Below, piece after piece: positions 13,027 through 17,447 of a stretch of 33,670 nucleotides of DNA. The DNA is from a virus, in the IMG/VR virus record IMGVR_UViG_3300032296_003280, positions 1-33,670 of that record; one strand, 5' to 3'. The first letter of the stretch is position 1, and each line of letters opens with the position of its first letter. A program made the position numbers and the translations under genes. The notes under the pieces are model-generated. The model was given only the letters and a program-made list of their open reading frames with translations. It was not told the DNA's origin and made no database searches.

Positions 13027-13084
13027 CGTTTTTAAAACATATTAAAAACACTAGTAAGCCCGGTTCAAAAGATCGGGCTCTTTT
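12959..13084 (+). promoter_or_regulatory. Attenuator: competing anti-terminator and terminator
   Basis: Three stems are visible. (1) GTCCCCAG 12959-12966 with CTGAGGAC 12992-12999, one C-A mismatch. (2) GGGCTTAC 13012-13019 with GTAAGCCC 13054-13061, enclosing an 8-bp hairpin GTTTTTAA/TTAAAAAC (13028-13049). (3) AGCCCG 13057-13062 with CGGGCT 13074-13079 followed by CTTTT. Stems 2 and 3 share 13057-13061 and cannot coexist. The ribosome finishing the leader ORF at 13026 would cover 13012-13019 and favour stem 3. This is classical attenuation geometry. Confidence 0.75.
13057..13084 (+). terminator. Conditional intrinsic terminator
   Basis: AGCCCG-11 nt-CGGGCT then CTTTT, just before the boxA and tRNA-Phe. 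It blocks the tRNA operon when the upstream anti-terminator cannot form. Confidence 0.7.
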
Positions 13085-13096
13085 AGTTCTTTGACA
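13085..13096 (+). promoter_or_regulatory. boxA-like antitermination site 1
   Basis: AGTTCTTTGACA, close to the NusB/S10 boxA consensus TGCTCTTTAACA and like the sequence ahead of Bacteroidota 16S rRNA genes. The motif plus ATATGAGAA is repeated at 14570. Lies between the terminator and tRNA-Phe. Confidence 0.7.
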
Positions 13097-13109
13097 TATG
13101 AGAAAAAAT

Positions 13110-13182
13110 GCGGCAGTAGCAAAGATGGTCAATGCACTGGACTGAAAATCCAGCCATGCAGGTTCGAGTCCTGCCTTCCGCA
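13110..13182 (+). tRNA. tRNA-Phe(GAA)
   Basis: Acceptor GCGGCAG/CTTCCGC (one mismatch), anticodon arm TGGA-CTGAAAA-TCCA, T-arm GCAGG-TTCGAGT-CCTGC, A73. First tRNA after the attenuator. Confidence 0.92.
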
Positions 13183-13188
13183 CAATAT

Positions 13189-13264
13189 AGCGTAGTAGAG
13201 GAGTCAGGTTTATCTCATCTGCTTTGGGAGCAGAGGTACGCCGGTTCGAATCCGGCCTACGCTA
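13189..13264 (+). tRNA. tRNA-Pro(TGG)
   Basis: Perfect acceptor AGCGTAG/CTACGCT, anticodon arm TCTGC-TTTGGGA-GCAGA, T-arm GCCGG-TTCGAAT-CCGGC, A73. Confidence 0.93.
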
Positions 13265-13270
13265 CAAAAT

Positions 13271-13344
13271 GACCTTATAGCTCAATTGGTTAGAGCACTA
13301 CACTTTTAATGTAGGGGTTGAAAGTTCGAGTCTTTCTGGGGTCA
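13271..13344 (+). tRNA. tRNA-Lys(TTT)
   Basis: Acceptor GACCTTA/TGGGGTC, D-arm GCTC/GAGC, anticodon arm CTACA-CTTTTAA-TGTAG, T-arm GAAAG-TTCGAGT-CTTTC, A73. Confidence 0.93.
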
Positions 13345-13350
13345 CAATTT

Positions 13351-13426
13351 CTTTCCTTTGCTTAGTTGGTTTTAAAGCGTCTCTTTTACACGGAGAAGAT
13401 CGTTGGTTCGAATCCAGCAGGAAAGA
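13351..13426 (+). tRNA. tRNA-Val(TAC)
   Basis: Acceptor CTTTCCT/AGGAAAG, D-arm GCTT/AAGC, anticodon loop TTTACAC in stem TCTCT/GGAGA, T-arm GTTGG-TTCGAAT-CCAGC, A73. Confidence 0.9.
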
Positions 13427-13432
13427 CAAAAT

Positions 13433-13514
13433 GCCTGTATCGCATAGCGGCAATTGCAGCTGACTGTAAATCAGCTCTCTTTTGAGTTCGGAGGTTCGAG
13501 TCCTTCTGCAGGCA
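13433..13514 (+). tRNA. tRNA-Tyr(GTA)
   Basis: Class II: acceptor GCCTGTA/TGCAGGC, anticodon arm GCTGA-CTGTAAA-TCAGC, variable arm CTCTTTTGAG, T-arm GGAGG-TTCGAGT-CCTTC, A73. Confidence 0.92.
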
Positions 13515-13520
13515 CTAAAT

Positions 13521-13594
13521 AGAAATATAGCTCAATTGGTTAGAGCACTTGTCTGATACACAAGAGGTTACAAGTTCGATTCTTGTTATTTCTA
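13521..13594 (+). tRNA. tRNA-Ile(GAT)
   Basis: Acceptor AGAAATA/TATTTCT, anticodon arm CTTGT-CTGATAC-ACAAG, T-arm ACAAG-TTCGATT-CTTGT, A73. Confidence 0.93.
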
Positions 13595-13600
13595 CTAAAC

Positions 13601-13673
13601 GGTGTATGTAGCTCAAAGGAAGAGCGTTTGCTTGTGGCGCAAAAGGTTGGGATTTCGAAATTCCTCATATACC
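13601..13673 (+). tRNA. tRNA-His(GTG)
   Basis: Acceptor GTGTATG/CATATAC with an encoded G(-1) at 13601 opposite C73, the His identity pair. Anticodon arm TTTGC-TTGTGGC-GCAAA. The D-loop is short. Confidence 0.9.
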
Positions 13674-13680
13674 CTAAAAA

Positions 13681-13764
13681 GGAAAGTGACCCTTGACGGT
13701 GATAGGGCTTGCCTGCTAAGCAATGTGTACCTTCGGGTATTTGGTTCGACTCCAACTCTTTCCG
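13681..13764 (+). tRNA. tRNA-Ser(GCT)
   Basis: Class II: acceptor GGAAAG/CTTTCC, anticodon arm TTGC-CTGCTAA-GCAA, variable arm GTACC-TTCG-GGTAT, T-loop TTCGACT, G73. Confidence 0.9.
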
Positions 13765-13776
13765 CTATGTAAAAAC

Positions 13777-13785
13777 TATTTATAA
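13777..13785 (+). promoter_or_regulatory. Class B (late-type) box TATTTATAA
   Basis: TATTTATAA eight bases before the ATG at 13793, with no TTTGG at the -33 position. Same box precedes genes at 21617, 24108 and 33282. Confidence 0.45.
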
Positions 13786-13792
13786 TAAAACT

Positions 13793-14245
13793 ATGGAATT
13801 CAGAACATTAACAAACCGGAAAAAAATCAATTTGGTTGACTACGTTAGAGCGTATTTAAACGACAATCCTCATGTTGAGGTGTTGGTTGGGTGTGACTCG
13901 CAAGGTTATTGGGATAAAACGATATATGCAACTGTAGTAGCACTTTATAAACCGGGTAATGGTGCACATGTTTTATATTATAGAGAAACACTACCTGTTG
14001 AAAGAGTTCGTCAAGTACGTTTAATGACTGAGGTTTGGAAATCAATTGAAGTAGCTGAAGTACTTAAAAATGCAGGTTTACCTCAAGTTAAATATATTGA
14101 CATAGACATTAATCCTGACAAAAGATATAAATCAAACGAGGTTTTAAGAGCAGCGGTTGGTTTAGTTGAAGGGATGGGTTATCAAGTTAGATATAAAACA
14201 CTAGGTGCAATGGCAACATTTGCAGCTGATACGTTAGTAAAATAA
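13793..14245 (+). CDS. YkuK/DUF458-type RNase H-fold protein
   Basis: 150 residues from ATG 13793; an upstream in-frame extension would run into tRNA-Ser and is rejected. V-G-C-D35-S-Q starts the RNase H-like first strand, with E80 on the following helix and D103-I-D105 in the next strand (YIDIDINPD), giving the acidic residues of a two-metal nuclease. The pattern matches the YkuK (DUF458) family, predicted RNase H-like nucleases. It is the only protein gene between the tRNA-Phe and tRNA-Arg(TCT) genes, so a role in tRNA or RNA maturation or turnover is plausible but inferred. Confidence 0.7.
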   Translation: MEFRTLTNRKKINLVDYVRAYLNDNPHVEVLVGCDSQGYWDKTIYATVVALYKPGNGAHVLYYRETLPVERVRQVRLMTEVWKSIEVAEVLKNAGLPQVKYIDIDINPDKRYKSNEVLRAAVGLVEGMGYQVRYKTLGAMATFAADTLVK

Positions 14246-14251
14246 CTAACT

Positions 14252-14325
14252 GGTTCCTTAGCTTAATGGATTAGAGCACTTCGCTACGGACGAAGGGGTT
14301 GGGAGTTCGAGTCTCTCAGGAACTA
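14252..14325 (+). tRNA. tRNA-Arg(ACG)
   Basis: Acceptor GGTTCCT/AGGAACT with G1-U72, anticodon arm CTTCG-CTACGGA-CGAAG, T-arm GGGAG-TTCGAGT-CTCTC, A73. ACG would need host TadA to make inosine at position 34. The only array tRNA whose codons are absent from the leader ORF. Confidence 0.92.
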
Positions 14326-14332
14326 CTAATAA

Positions 14333-14403
14333 GGTCAGTTGTCCGATTGGTAAGGTGGGTGTCTGCAAAATTCCCTATATAGGTTCGAATCCTATACTGA
14401 CCT
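14333..14403 (+). tRNA. tRNA-Cys(GCA)
   Basis: Perfect acceptor GGTCAGT/ACTGACC, anticodon loop CTGCAAA in a weak stem (one mismatch), T-arm ATAGG-TTCGAAT-CCTAT, U73 as expected for Cys. Confidence 0.88.
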
Positions 14404-14409
14404 CAATAC

Positions 14410-14480
14410 GTGTCTGTGGTGTAATGGTAACATAGTGGTCTCCAAAACCTCTGTTGGGAGTTCGAGTCTCTCCAGGCATG
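14410..14480 (+). tRNA. tRNA-Trp(CCA)
   Basis: Acceptor GTGTCTG/CAGGCAT with G1-U72, anticodon loop CTCCAAA, T-arm GGGAG-TTCGAGT-CTCTC, G73 (Trp identity). Confidence 0.9.
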
Positions 14481-14511
14481 CAAAAAGAAAGTTAAAGATT
14501 TTTATAAAAGA

Positions 14512-14543
14512 TTTGGCTTTTTAAAGAATGTTTCGTACATTCA
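14512..14543 (+). promoter_or_regulatory. Class A promoter, second tRNA sub-operon
   Basis: TTTGG at 14512-14516, 19 bases, TACATTCA at 14536-14543. A boxA follows 26 bases later; no leader ORF or terminator is seen here. Confidence 0.85.
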
Positions 14544-14569
14544 TTGGGTTGTTGAGATAATAACAAAAT

Positions 14570-14581
14570 TGCTCTTTGACA
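14570..14581 (+). promoter_or_regulatory. boxA-like antitermination site 2
   Basis: TGCTCTTTGACA matches the boxA consensus TGCTCTTTAACA at 11 of 12 positions and is followed by TATGAGAA as at site 1. Lies between a promoter and tRNA-Leu(TAG). Confidence 0.75.
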
Positions 14582-14594
14582 TATGAGAACAAAT

Positions 14595-14676
14595 ACCGAG
14601 GTGGTGAAATTGGTAGACACGCCGGTCTTAGAAACCGGTGCTTAATCGCTTGCGAGTTCGAGTCTCGCCTTCGGTA
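14595..14676 (+). tRNA. tRNA-Leu(TAG)
   Basis: Class II: acceptor ACCGAGG/CTTCGGT, anticodon arm CCGGT-CTTAGAA-ACCGG, T-arm GCGAG-TTCGAGT-CTCGC, A73. Confidence 0.93.
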
Positions 14677-14681
14677 CAAAT

Positions 14682-14781
14682 AGTCAGGTGGCGGAAATGG
14701 TAGACGCACCCAAAAGGATAGTGATGAAGGTAGGAGTACCCCATGTAAAACTATATACAGGTTCAAGTCCTGTCCTGACTA
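14682..14781 (+). ncRNA. tRNA-like RNA 3 (100 nt)
   Basis: Acceptor AGTCAGG/CCTGACT, Leu-type D region TGGCGGAAATGGTAGACGCA, T-arm ACAGG-TTCAAGT-CCTGT (T-loop differs from the other copies). The interior has GGTA-GGAG-TACC and ATAGT/ACTAT stems but no 5-bp/7-nt anticodon arm. Confidence 0.7.
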
Positions 14782-14869
14782 CAAGGAGTGTCAACCTCAA
14801 GTGCTGGGTAGTTAAAAACTATCAGATGAGCCCATCAAAGTTGGTGACAGCTTGGAAAGACAAGTACAC
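14782..14869 (+). other. Structured tRNA spacer
   Basis: Contains GTCAAC pairing with the GTTGGTGAC region and a CAAG/CTTG outer pair, with GGTAGTT-AAA-AACTATC inside. No ORF and no tRNA features. Confidence 0.3.
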
Positions 14870-14941
14870 GTCTTGGTAGCTCAGTGGTAGAGCAAGCGGC
14901 TGTTAACCGCTAGGTCGTAGGTTCGAAACCTTCCCAGGACG
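14870..14941 (+). tRNA. tRNA-Asn(GTT)
   Basis: Acceptor GTCTTGG/CCAGGAC, D-arm GCTC/GAGC, anticodon arm AGCGG-CTGTTAA-CCGCT, G73 (Asn identity). Confidence 0.93.
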
Positions 14942-14947
14942 CTAAAT

Positions 14948-15019
14948 GGCCCTTTCGTCTATCGGTTAGGACATCAGATTTTCAATCTGTAAAGACGGGT
15001 TCGATTCCCGTAGGGGCTA
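14948..15019 (+). tRNA. tRNA-Glu(TTC)
   Basis: Acceptor GGCCCTT/AGGGGCT with G1-U72, anticodon arm TCAGA-TTTTCAA-TCTGT, T-arm ACGGG-TTCGATT-CCCGT, A73. Confidence 0.92.
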
Positions 15020-15025
15020 CAAATT

Positions 15026-15162
15026 TCAGGAGTAATTAACCTGAAACTGACAGGTTCGAAACTGTCGATTGGCTATGGTGTAATGGAGCACAGCAGAACG
15101 GAGTACGAGATTCAATCTCAGAAAGGGGACGCAGGATTAAGGTTCGAATCCTTATTAGTCAG
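15026..15162 (+). ncRNA. tRNA-like RNA 4, Gln-type, with upstream extra T-arm
   Basis: The core 15070-15162 has acceptor TGGCTAT/TTAGTCA (one mismatch), a GGTGTAATGG D region like tRNA-Trp/Gln, and T-arm TAAGG-TTCGAAT-CCTTA with G73. Where the anticodon arm should be there is only GAGAT-TCA-ATCTC and loose sequence. Just upstream, 15026-15066 has hairpin TCAGG/CCTGA with loop AGTAATTAA, matching a hairpin inside tRNA-like RNA 1, and a stray T-arm-like GACAG-GTTCGAA-ACTGTC. Not a normal tRNA; could be a rearranged relic or a functional decoy. Confidence 0.5.
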
Positions 15163-15172
15163 CAAATTAAAT

Positions 15173-15246
15173 TGCGGGGAAGTTGAGCTGGTGCACACAG
15201 GGGTCTCATAAGCCTCTCTAGGTGGATTCGATTTCCACTCCCGCAA
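15173..15246 (+). tRNA. tRNA-Met(CAT), possibly initiator
   Basis: Acceptor TGCGGGG/TCCCGCA, anticodon loop CTCATAA in stem GGGGT/GCCTC, T-arm GTGGA-TTCGATT-TCCAC, A73. The G-rich anticodon stem and weak T1-A72 pair hint at an initiator, but the D-arm is irregular, so elongator is not excluded. Confidence 0.82.
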
Positions 15247-15250
15247 CAAA

Positions 15251-15324
15251 GTGTTGTTCCCTTGAGAAAGGAATGTTAAGACAAAGAGTGATTAATTGTC
15301 TTTAATAACGAACCACTACAACAC
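15251..15324 (+). ncRNA. Structured spacer, tRNA-sized, 7-bp closing stem
   Basis: GTGTTGT (15251-15257) pairs with ACAACAC (15318-15324). Inside are TTCC/GGAA and a long TTAAGACAA/TTGTCTTTAA stem. 74 nt with a 7-bp end stem like a tRNA, but no T-loop. Confidence 0.45.
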
Positions 15325-15346
15325 AAAGGACTTCTCATCCTTAAAC

Positions 15347-15417
15347 TACCCTCTCGTCTAACGGCAGGACAAGTGGTTTTGGTCCACTTAATCGAGGTTC
15401 GAATCCTTGGGGGGTAA
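15347..15417 (+). tRNA. tRNA-Gln(TTG)
   Basis: Acceptor TACCCTC/GGGGGTA, D-arm GTC/GAC, anticodon arm AGTGG-TTTTGGT-CCACT, T-loop TTCGAAT, A73. Confidence 0.9.
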
Positions 15418-15418
15418 C

Positions 15419-15524
15419 TAGGTAGAAGTAAGTAACACCTGTTGCAGGCAACATAAAGTAAGAACCACAACTTGACTGGTCGTTACTTCTTATAATAGAT
15501 AATGTGGATATTGTAAGCTACCTA
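15419..15524 (+). ncRNA. Structured spacer, 7-bp closing stem
   Basis: TAGGTAG (15419-15425) pairs with CTACCTA (15518-15524). Inside are an AGAAGTAA/GTTACTTCT stem and hairpin TGTTG-CAGG-CAACA. No tRNA arms, no ORF. Confidence 0.4.
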
Positions 15525-15527
15525 TTT

Positions 15528-15600
15528 GGGGTTGTAGCTCAACTGGCTGAGCGCTTCCTTTGCAAGGAAGAGGTCATGGGTTCAAATCCCTTCAACTCCA
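15528..15600 (+). tRNA. tRNA-Ala(TGC)
   Basis: Acceptor GGGGTTG/CAACTCC with the G3-U70 Ala identity pair, anticodon arm CTTCC-TTTGCAA-GGAAG, T-arm with TTCAAAT, A73. Confidence 0.93.
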
Positions 15601-15826
15601 CAATGAGTAAGAGATACTCAGCAGTCTTTAATCCAAGACTCATTTAACAATGGATTCGTTCAATCCGGACAGCGAGAATGCCGGATCTTGGGAATAAAGG
15701 ATAAAGACACAAATCCTCCCAGTAGTGTTGATTTATATTTTTATGTGGTAAGACACTAATGTGTTTGTTTTTAAGAAAACTAAACCGTTAAAATCTACTC
15801 ACTTTGAATCTCAGAGTGGGAAAAAC
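15601..15826 (+). other. 226-nt structured gene-free spacer
   Basis: A series of hairpins: GAGT/ACTC, AGTCTT-TAATCC-AAGACT, GGATT-CGTTC-AATCC, TCCGG/CCGGA, TGGGA/TCCCA, ACAC-TAAT-GTGT and CTCACTTT/AGAGTGGG, leading into tRNA-like RNA 5. No ORF. Density of stems suggests a structured RNA rather than filler. Confidence 0.4.
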
Positions 15827-15952
15827 AGTCAGGTGGCGAAATTGGATAGACGCTAAGTGAGTTCAAATGTGTTACTGTTTAATTCAGTGTACAGTTCGCA
15901 GGTAGGATAGTCTGCCACAATGAACATACAGGTTCGAATCCTGTCCTGACTA
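15827..15952 (+). ncRNA. tRNA-like RNA 5 (126 nt)
   Basis: Acceptor AGTCAGG/CCTGACT, D region TGGCGAAATTGGATAGACGCT, T-arm ACAGG-TTCGAAT-CCTGT, A73. Inside, GTTCA/TGAAC encloses a TACTG-TTTAATT-CAGTG arm and a GCAG/CTGC hairpin. The 7-nt loop would present TAA (Leu) with U33, so this copy keeps a trace of an anticodon arm displaced by insertions on both sides. Confidence 0.7.
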
Positions 15953-16170
15953 CACGGTCCGAAACACGACAACGGATAGTGTGCCCAACACGATGAGAAA
16001 CGGAGTGATGACCGTATGGGACTGATGATAGGACAAGGTTCTATTCGGTTTGACTAACCGCGGGGAATATCAAAGAGATGTAAAGAACAACGTACTCTCA
16101 AAGTCTATTTCTAACCCGGTAACGGGGACAGCCACAACACCTGTAAGTTGAATAAATTAGGGTGTTATTT
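15953..16170 (+). other. 218-nt structured gene-free spacer
   Basis: ACGGTC (15954-15959) pairs with GACCGT (16010-16015), enclosing GTGT-GCCCA-ACAC. Then CGGTT-TGACT-AACCG, a GNRA hairpin CCCG-GTAA-CGGG, and AACACC/GGTGTT just before tRNA-like RNA 6. No ORF. Confidence 0.4.
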
Positions 16171-16260
16171 AGTCAGGTGGCAATTGGTGTCACAGCTGCT
16201 TCGGGGGCTGTACAACGTTCCCTGTAATGGGGAATACAGGTTCGAATCCTGTCCTGACTA
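16171..16260 (+). ncRNA. tRNA-like RNA 6 (90 nt, most tRNA-shaped)
   Basis: Acceptor AGTCAGG/CCTGACT and T-arm ACAGG-TTCGAAT-CCTGT, A73. The arm at the anticodon position is ACAGC...GCTGT with a loop TGCTTCGGGG too long for decoding. A second arm TTCCC-TGTAATG-GGGAA takes the variable-arm place. Class II-like fold without a usable anticodon. Confidence 0.7.
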
Positions 16261-16265
16261 CAAAA

Positions 16266-16337
16266 GGTCTATTAGTGTAGTGGTTACCACGTCTCACTGT
16301 CTATGAGATAACCTCGGTTCGAATCCGGGATAGACCG
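16266..16337 (+). tRNA. tRNA-Asp(GTC)
   Basis: Acceptor GGTCTAT/ATAGACC, anticodon arm TCTCA-CTGTCTA-TGAGA, T-loop TTCGAAT, G73 (Asp identity). Confidence 0.92.
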
Positions 16338-16345
16338 CAAAATAC

Positions 16346-16430
16346 GGAAAGTTGGCAGAGTGGTTTAATGCGGCAGTCTTGAAAACTGTTGACTGTAACA
16401 GGTCCGGGAGTTCGAATCTCTCACTTTCCG
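16346..16430 (+). tRNA. tRNA-Ser(TGA)
   Basis: Class II: acceptor GGAAAGT/ACTTTCC, anticodon arm CAGT-CTTGAAA-ACTG, T-arm GGGAG-TTCGAAT-CTCTC, G73. Confidence 0.92.
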
Positions 16431-16540
16431 CACCTTAAAACCGATTCGGGTTCGTGAACAAGGGAGGCCTGCGACTTGAAATACAGACAAATCACGTTAA
16501 ATCTCCTCACACTAGGTGGCATCGGTGACCTAGTACTTAT
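16431..16540 (+). other. Structured tRNA spacer
   Basis: Hairpin ACTAGGT (16511-16517)/ACCTAGT (16528-16534), plus CGTG/CACG and an ACCGAT/ATCGGT pairing that competes with it. No ORF. Confidence 0.35.
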
Positions 16541-16614
16541 GTTCTCATAGCTCAGCTGGATAGAGCAACTGCCTTCTAAGCAGTAGGTCAATGGTTCGAA
16601 TCCATTTGGGAATA
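16541..16614 (+). tRNA. tRNA-Arg(TCT)
   Basis: Acceptor GTTCTCA/TGGGAAT with G1-U72, D-arm GCTC/GAGC, anticodon arm CTGC-CTTCTAA-GCAG, T-arm AATGG-TTCGAAT-CCATT, A73. Confidence 0.92.
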
Positions 16615-16622
16615 CAAATAGG

Positions 16623-16634
16623 AGTTCTTTGACA
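16623..16634 (+). promoter_or_regulatory. boxA-like antitermination site 3
   Basis: AGTTCTTTGACA followed by TATTAAAA, identical in its core to site 1. It lies inside the tRNA operon just before a protein gene and the last tRNA. Confidence 0.65.
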
Positions 16635-16657
16635 TATTAAAAAAGAAAGGAATAAAA

Positions 16658-16954
16658 ATGGAAATAACATCATTTATTTTAGGTATGCTCTCAGTGGTAG
16701 CTGTGATTGTAATTGCAGTTATTGTTAAGGGTATGGTTAAGATTGTAAAACTAGAAAAAGAGTTGAAAAATACTCAAGAAAGCATTGAATGGAGAGATAG
16801 AAATAATTCAGATGCTAATCGTGAAATATACGATAGATTATCAATGATGGATGAACATGCTTATCGTCAATTAGAAGAAATAAAAAGAGATCTTATCTCT
16901 TATGTAGATTCTCGTATAGACAAGCTTCAGTCTAAAAAGGAGGCAACCAAATAA
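16658..16954 (+). CDS. Membrane-anchored coiled-coil protein (98 aa)
   Basis: One N-terminal membrane segment (about residues 4-27, Val/Ile-rich) followed by a charged coiled coil to the end (LEKELKNTQESIEWRDRNN onward). AGAAAGGAATAAAA before the ATG is the closest thing to a Shine-Dalgarno site in this half of the window. Sits between boxA 3 and the last tRNA. The topology resembles an i-spanin or a small membrane scaffold, but the lysis genes are downstream and separate. Function unknown. Confidence 0.7.
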   Translation: MEITSFILGMLSVVAVIVIAVIVKGMVKIVKLEKELKNTQESIEWRDRNNSDANREIYDRLSMMDEHAYRQLEEIKRDLISYVDSRIDKLQSKKEATK

Positions 16955-16989
16955 TTTAAGTTAAACCCGTCAAAGAATTCCTATTTACT

Positions 16990-17063
16990 GGATCCTTAGC
17001 TCAATTGGTTAGAGCAACTGACTCATAATCAGTAGGTCATAGGTTCGATTCCTATAGGATCCA
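16990..17063 (+). tRNA. tRNA with CAT anticodon (Ile2 or elongator Met)
   Basis: Perfect acceptor GGATCCT/AGGATCC, D-arm GCTC/GAGC, anticodon arm CTGA-CTCATAA-TCAG, T-arm ATAGG-TTCGATT-CCTAT, A73. With a second CAT tRNA at 15173, this may be the tRNA-Ile whose C34 is changed to lysidine by host TilS to read ATA; the leader ORF contains ATA. Confidence 0.88.
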
Positions 17064-17091
17064 CGCCACTGAAGACGAAGCGTTTATTCGC

Positions 17092-17128
17092 TATGAACCC
17101 ATCAATTAATTTTGGTGGGTTCTTTTTT
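17092..17128 (+). terminator. Strong intrinsic terminator ending the tRNA array
   Basis: GAACCCA pairs with TGGGTTC (7 bp, plus inner TCA/TGG-type pairs) and is followed by seven T. Closes the RNA region. Confidence 0.85.
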
Positions 17129-17192
17129 TGCTCTTTTGTATATGTATCATTGATCAAGGTTGTTATTAATGGTTTTTTTAATTTTAAAAACT

Positions 17193-17447
17193 ATGAAACT
17201 ACCAATTAGCTTTGAACAATTTTCAAAAGACCCAGTTAAAGGTCTTTTATTTCTAGTATTACTTGCCATTGGTTATCTTTATGTAGATAACAAAATGAAT
17301 TATCAAGGTCAAGTTGAAAACTGTGGAAAAACAGTAGAAAAATTACAAACCAAATTAGACGGATTAGAAGAAAAACTTCGAAAAAGTGATAGTACGCTTG
17401 CTCGTGCTGCCGCTAAATTAGAGGTATTAAATGGAGTTAGCAAATGA
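17193..17447 (+). CDS. Probable inner-membrane spanin (i-spanin-like)
   Basis: 84 residues from ATG 17193, preceded by an A/T-rich leader; upstream TTG and ATG extensions are less likely. One membrane segment (about 17-33, GLLFLVLLAIGYLYV) then a periplasmic coiled coil (VEKLQTKLDGLEEKLRK). The stop overlaps the start of a lipoprotein gene by 4 bases. Inner-membrane coiled-coil protein plus outer-membrane lipoprotein next to an endolysin is the Rz/Rz1 arrangement. Assigned by architecture only. Confidence 0.6.
   Translation: MKLPISFEQFSKDPVKGLLFLVLLAIGYLYVDNKMNYQGQVENCGKTVEKLQTKLDGLEEKLRKSDSTLARAAAKLEVLNGVSK

Noticed and set aside
17111-17146. TTTGG at 17111 with TATATGTA at 17139 as a class A promoter
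   Set aside because: Spacer is 23, not 19 as in all other cases, and TTTGG is part of the terminator stem. A weak promoter for the lysis genes remains possible.
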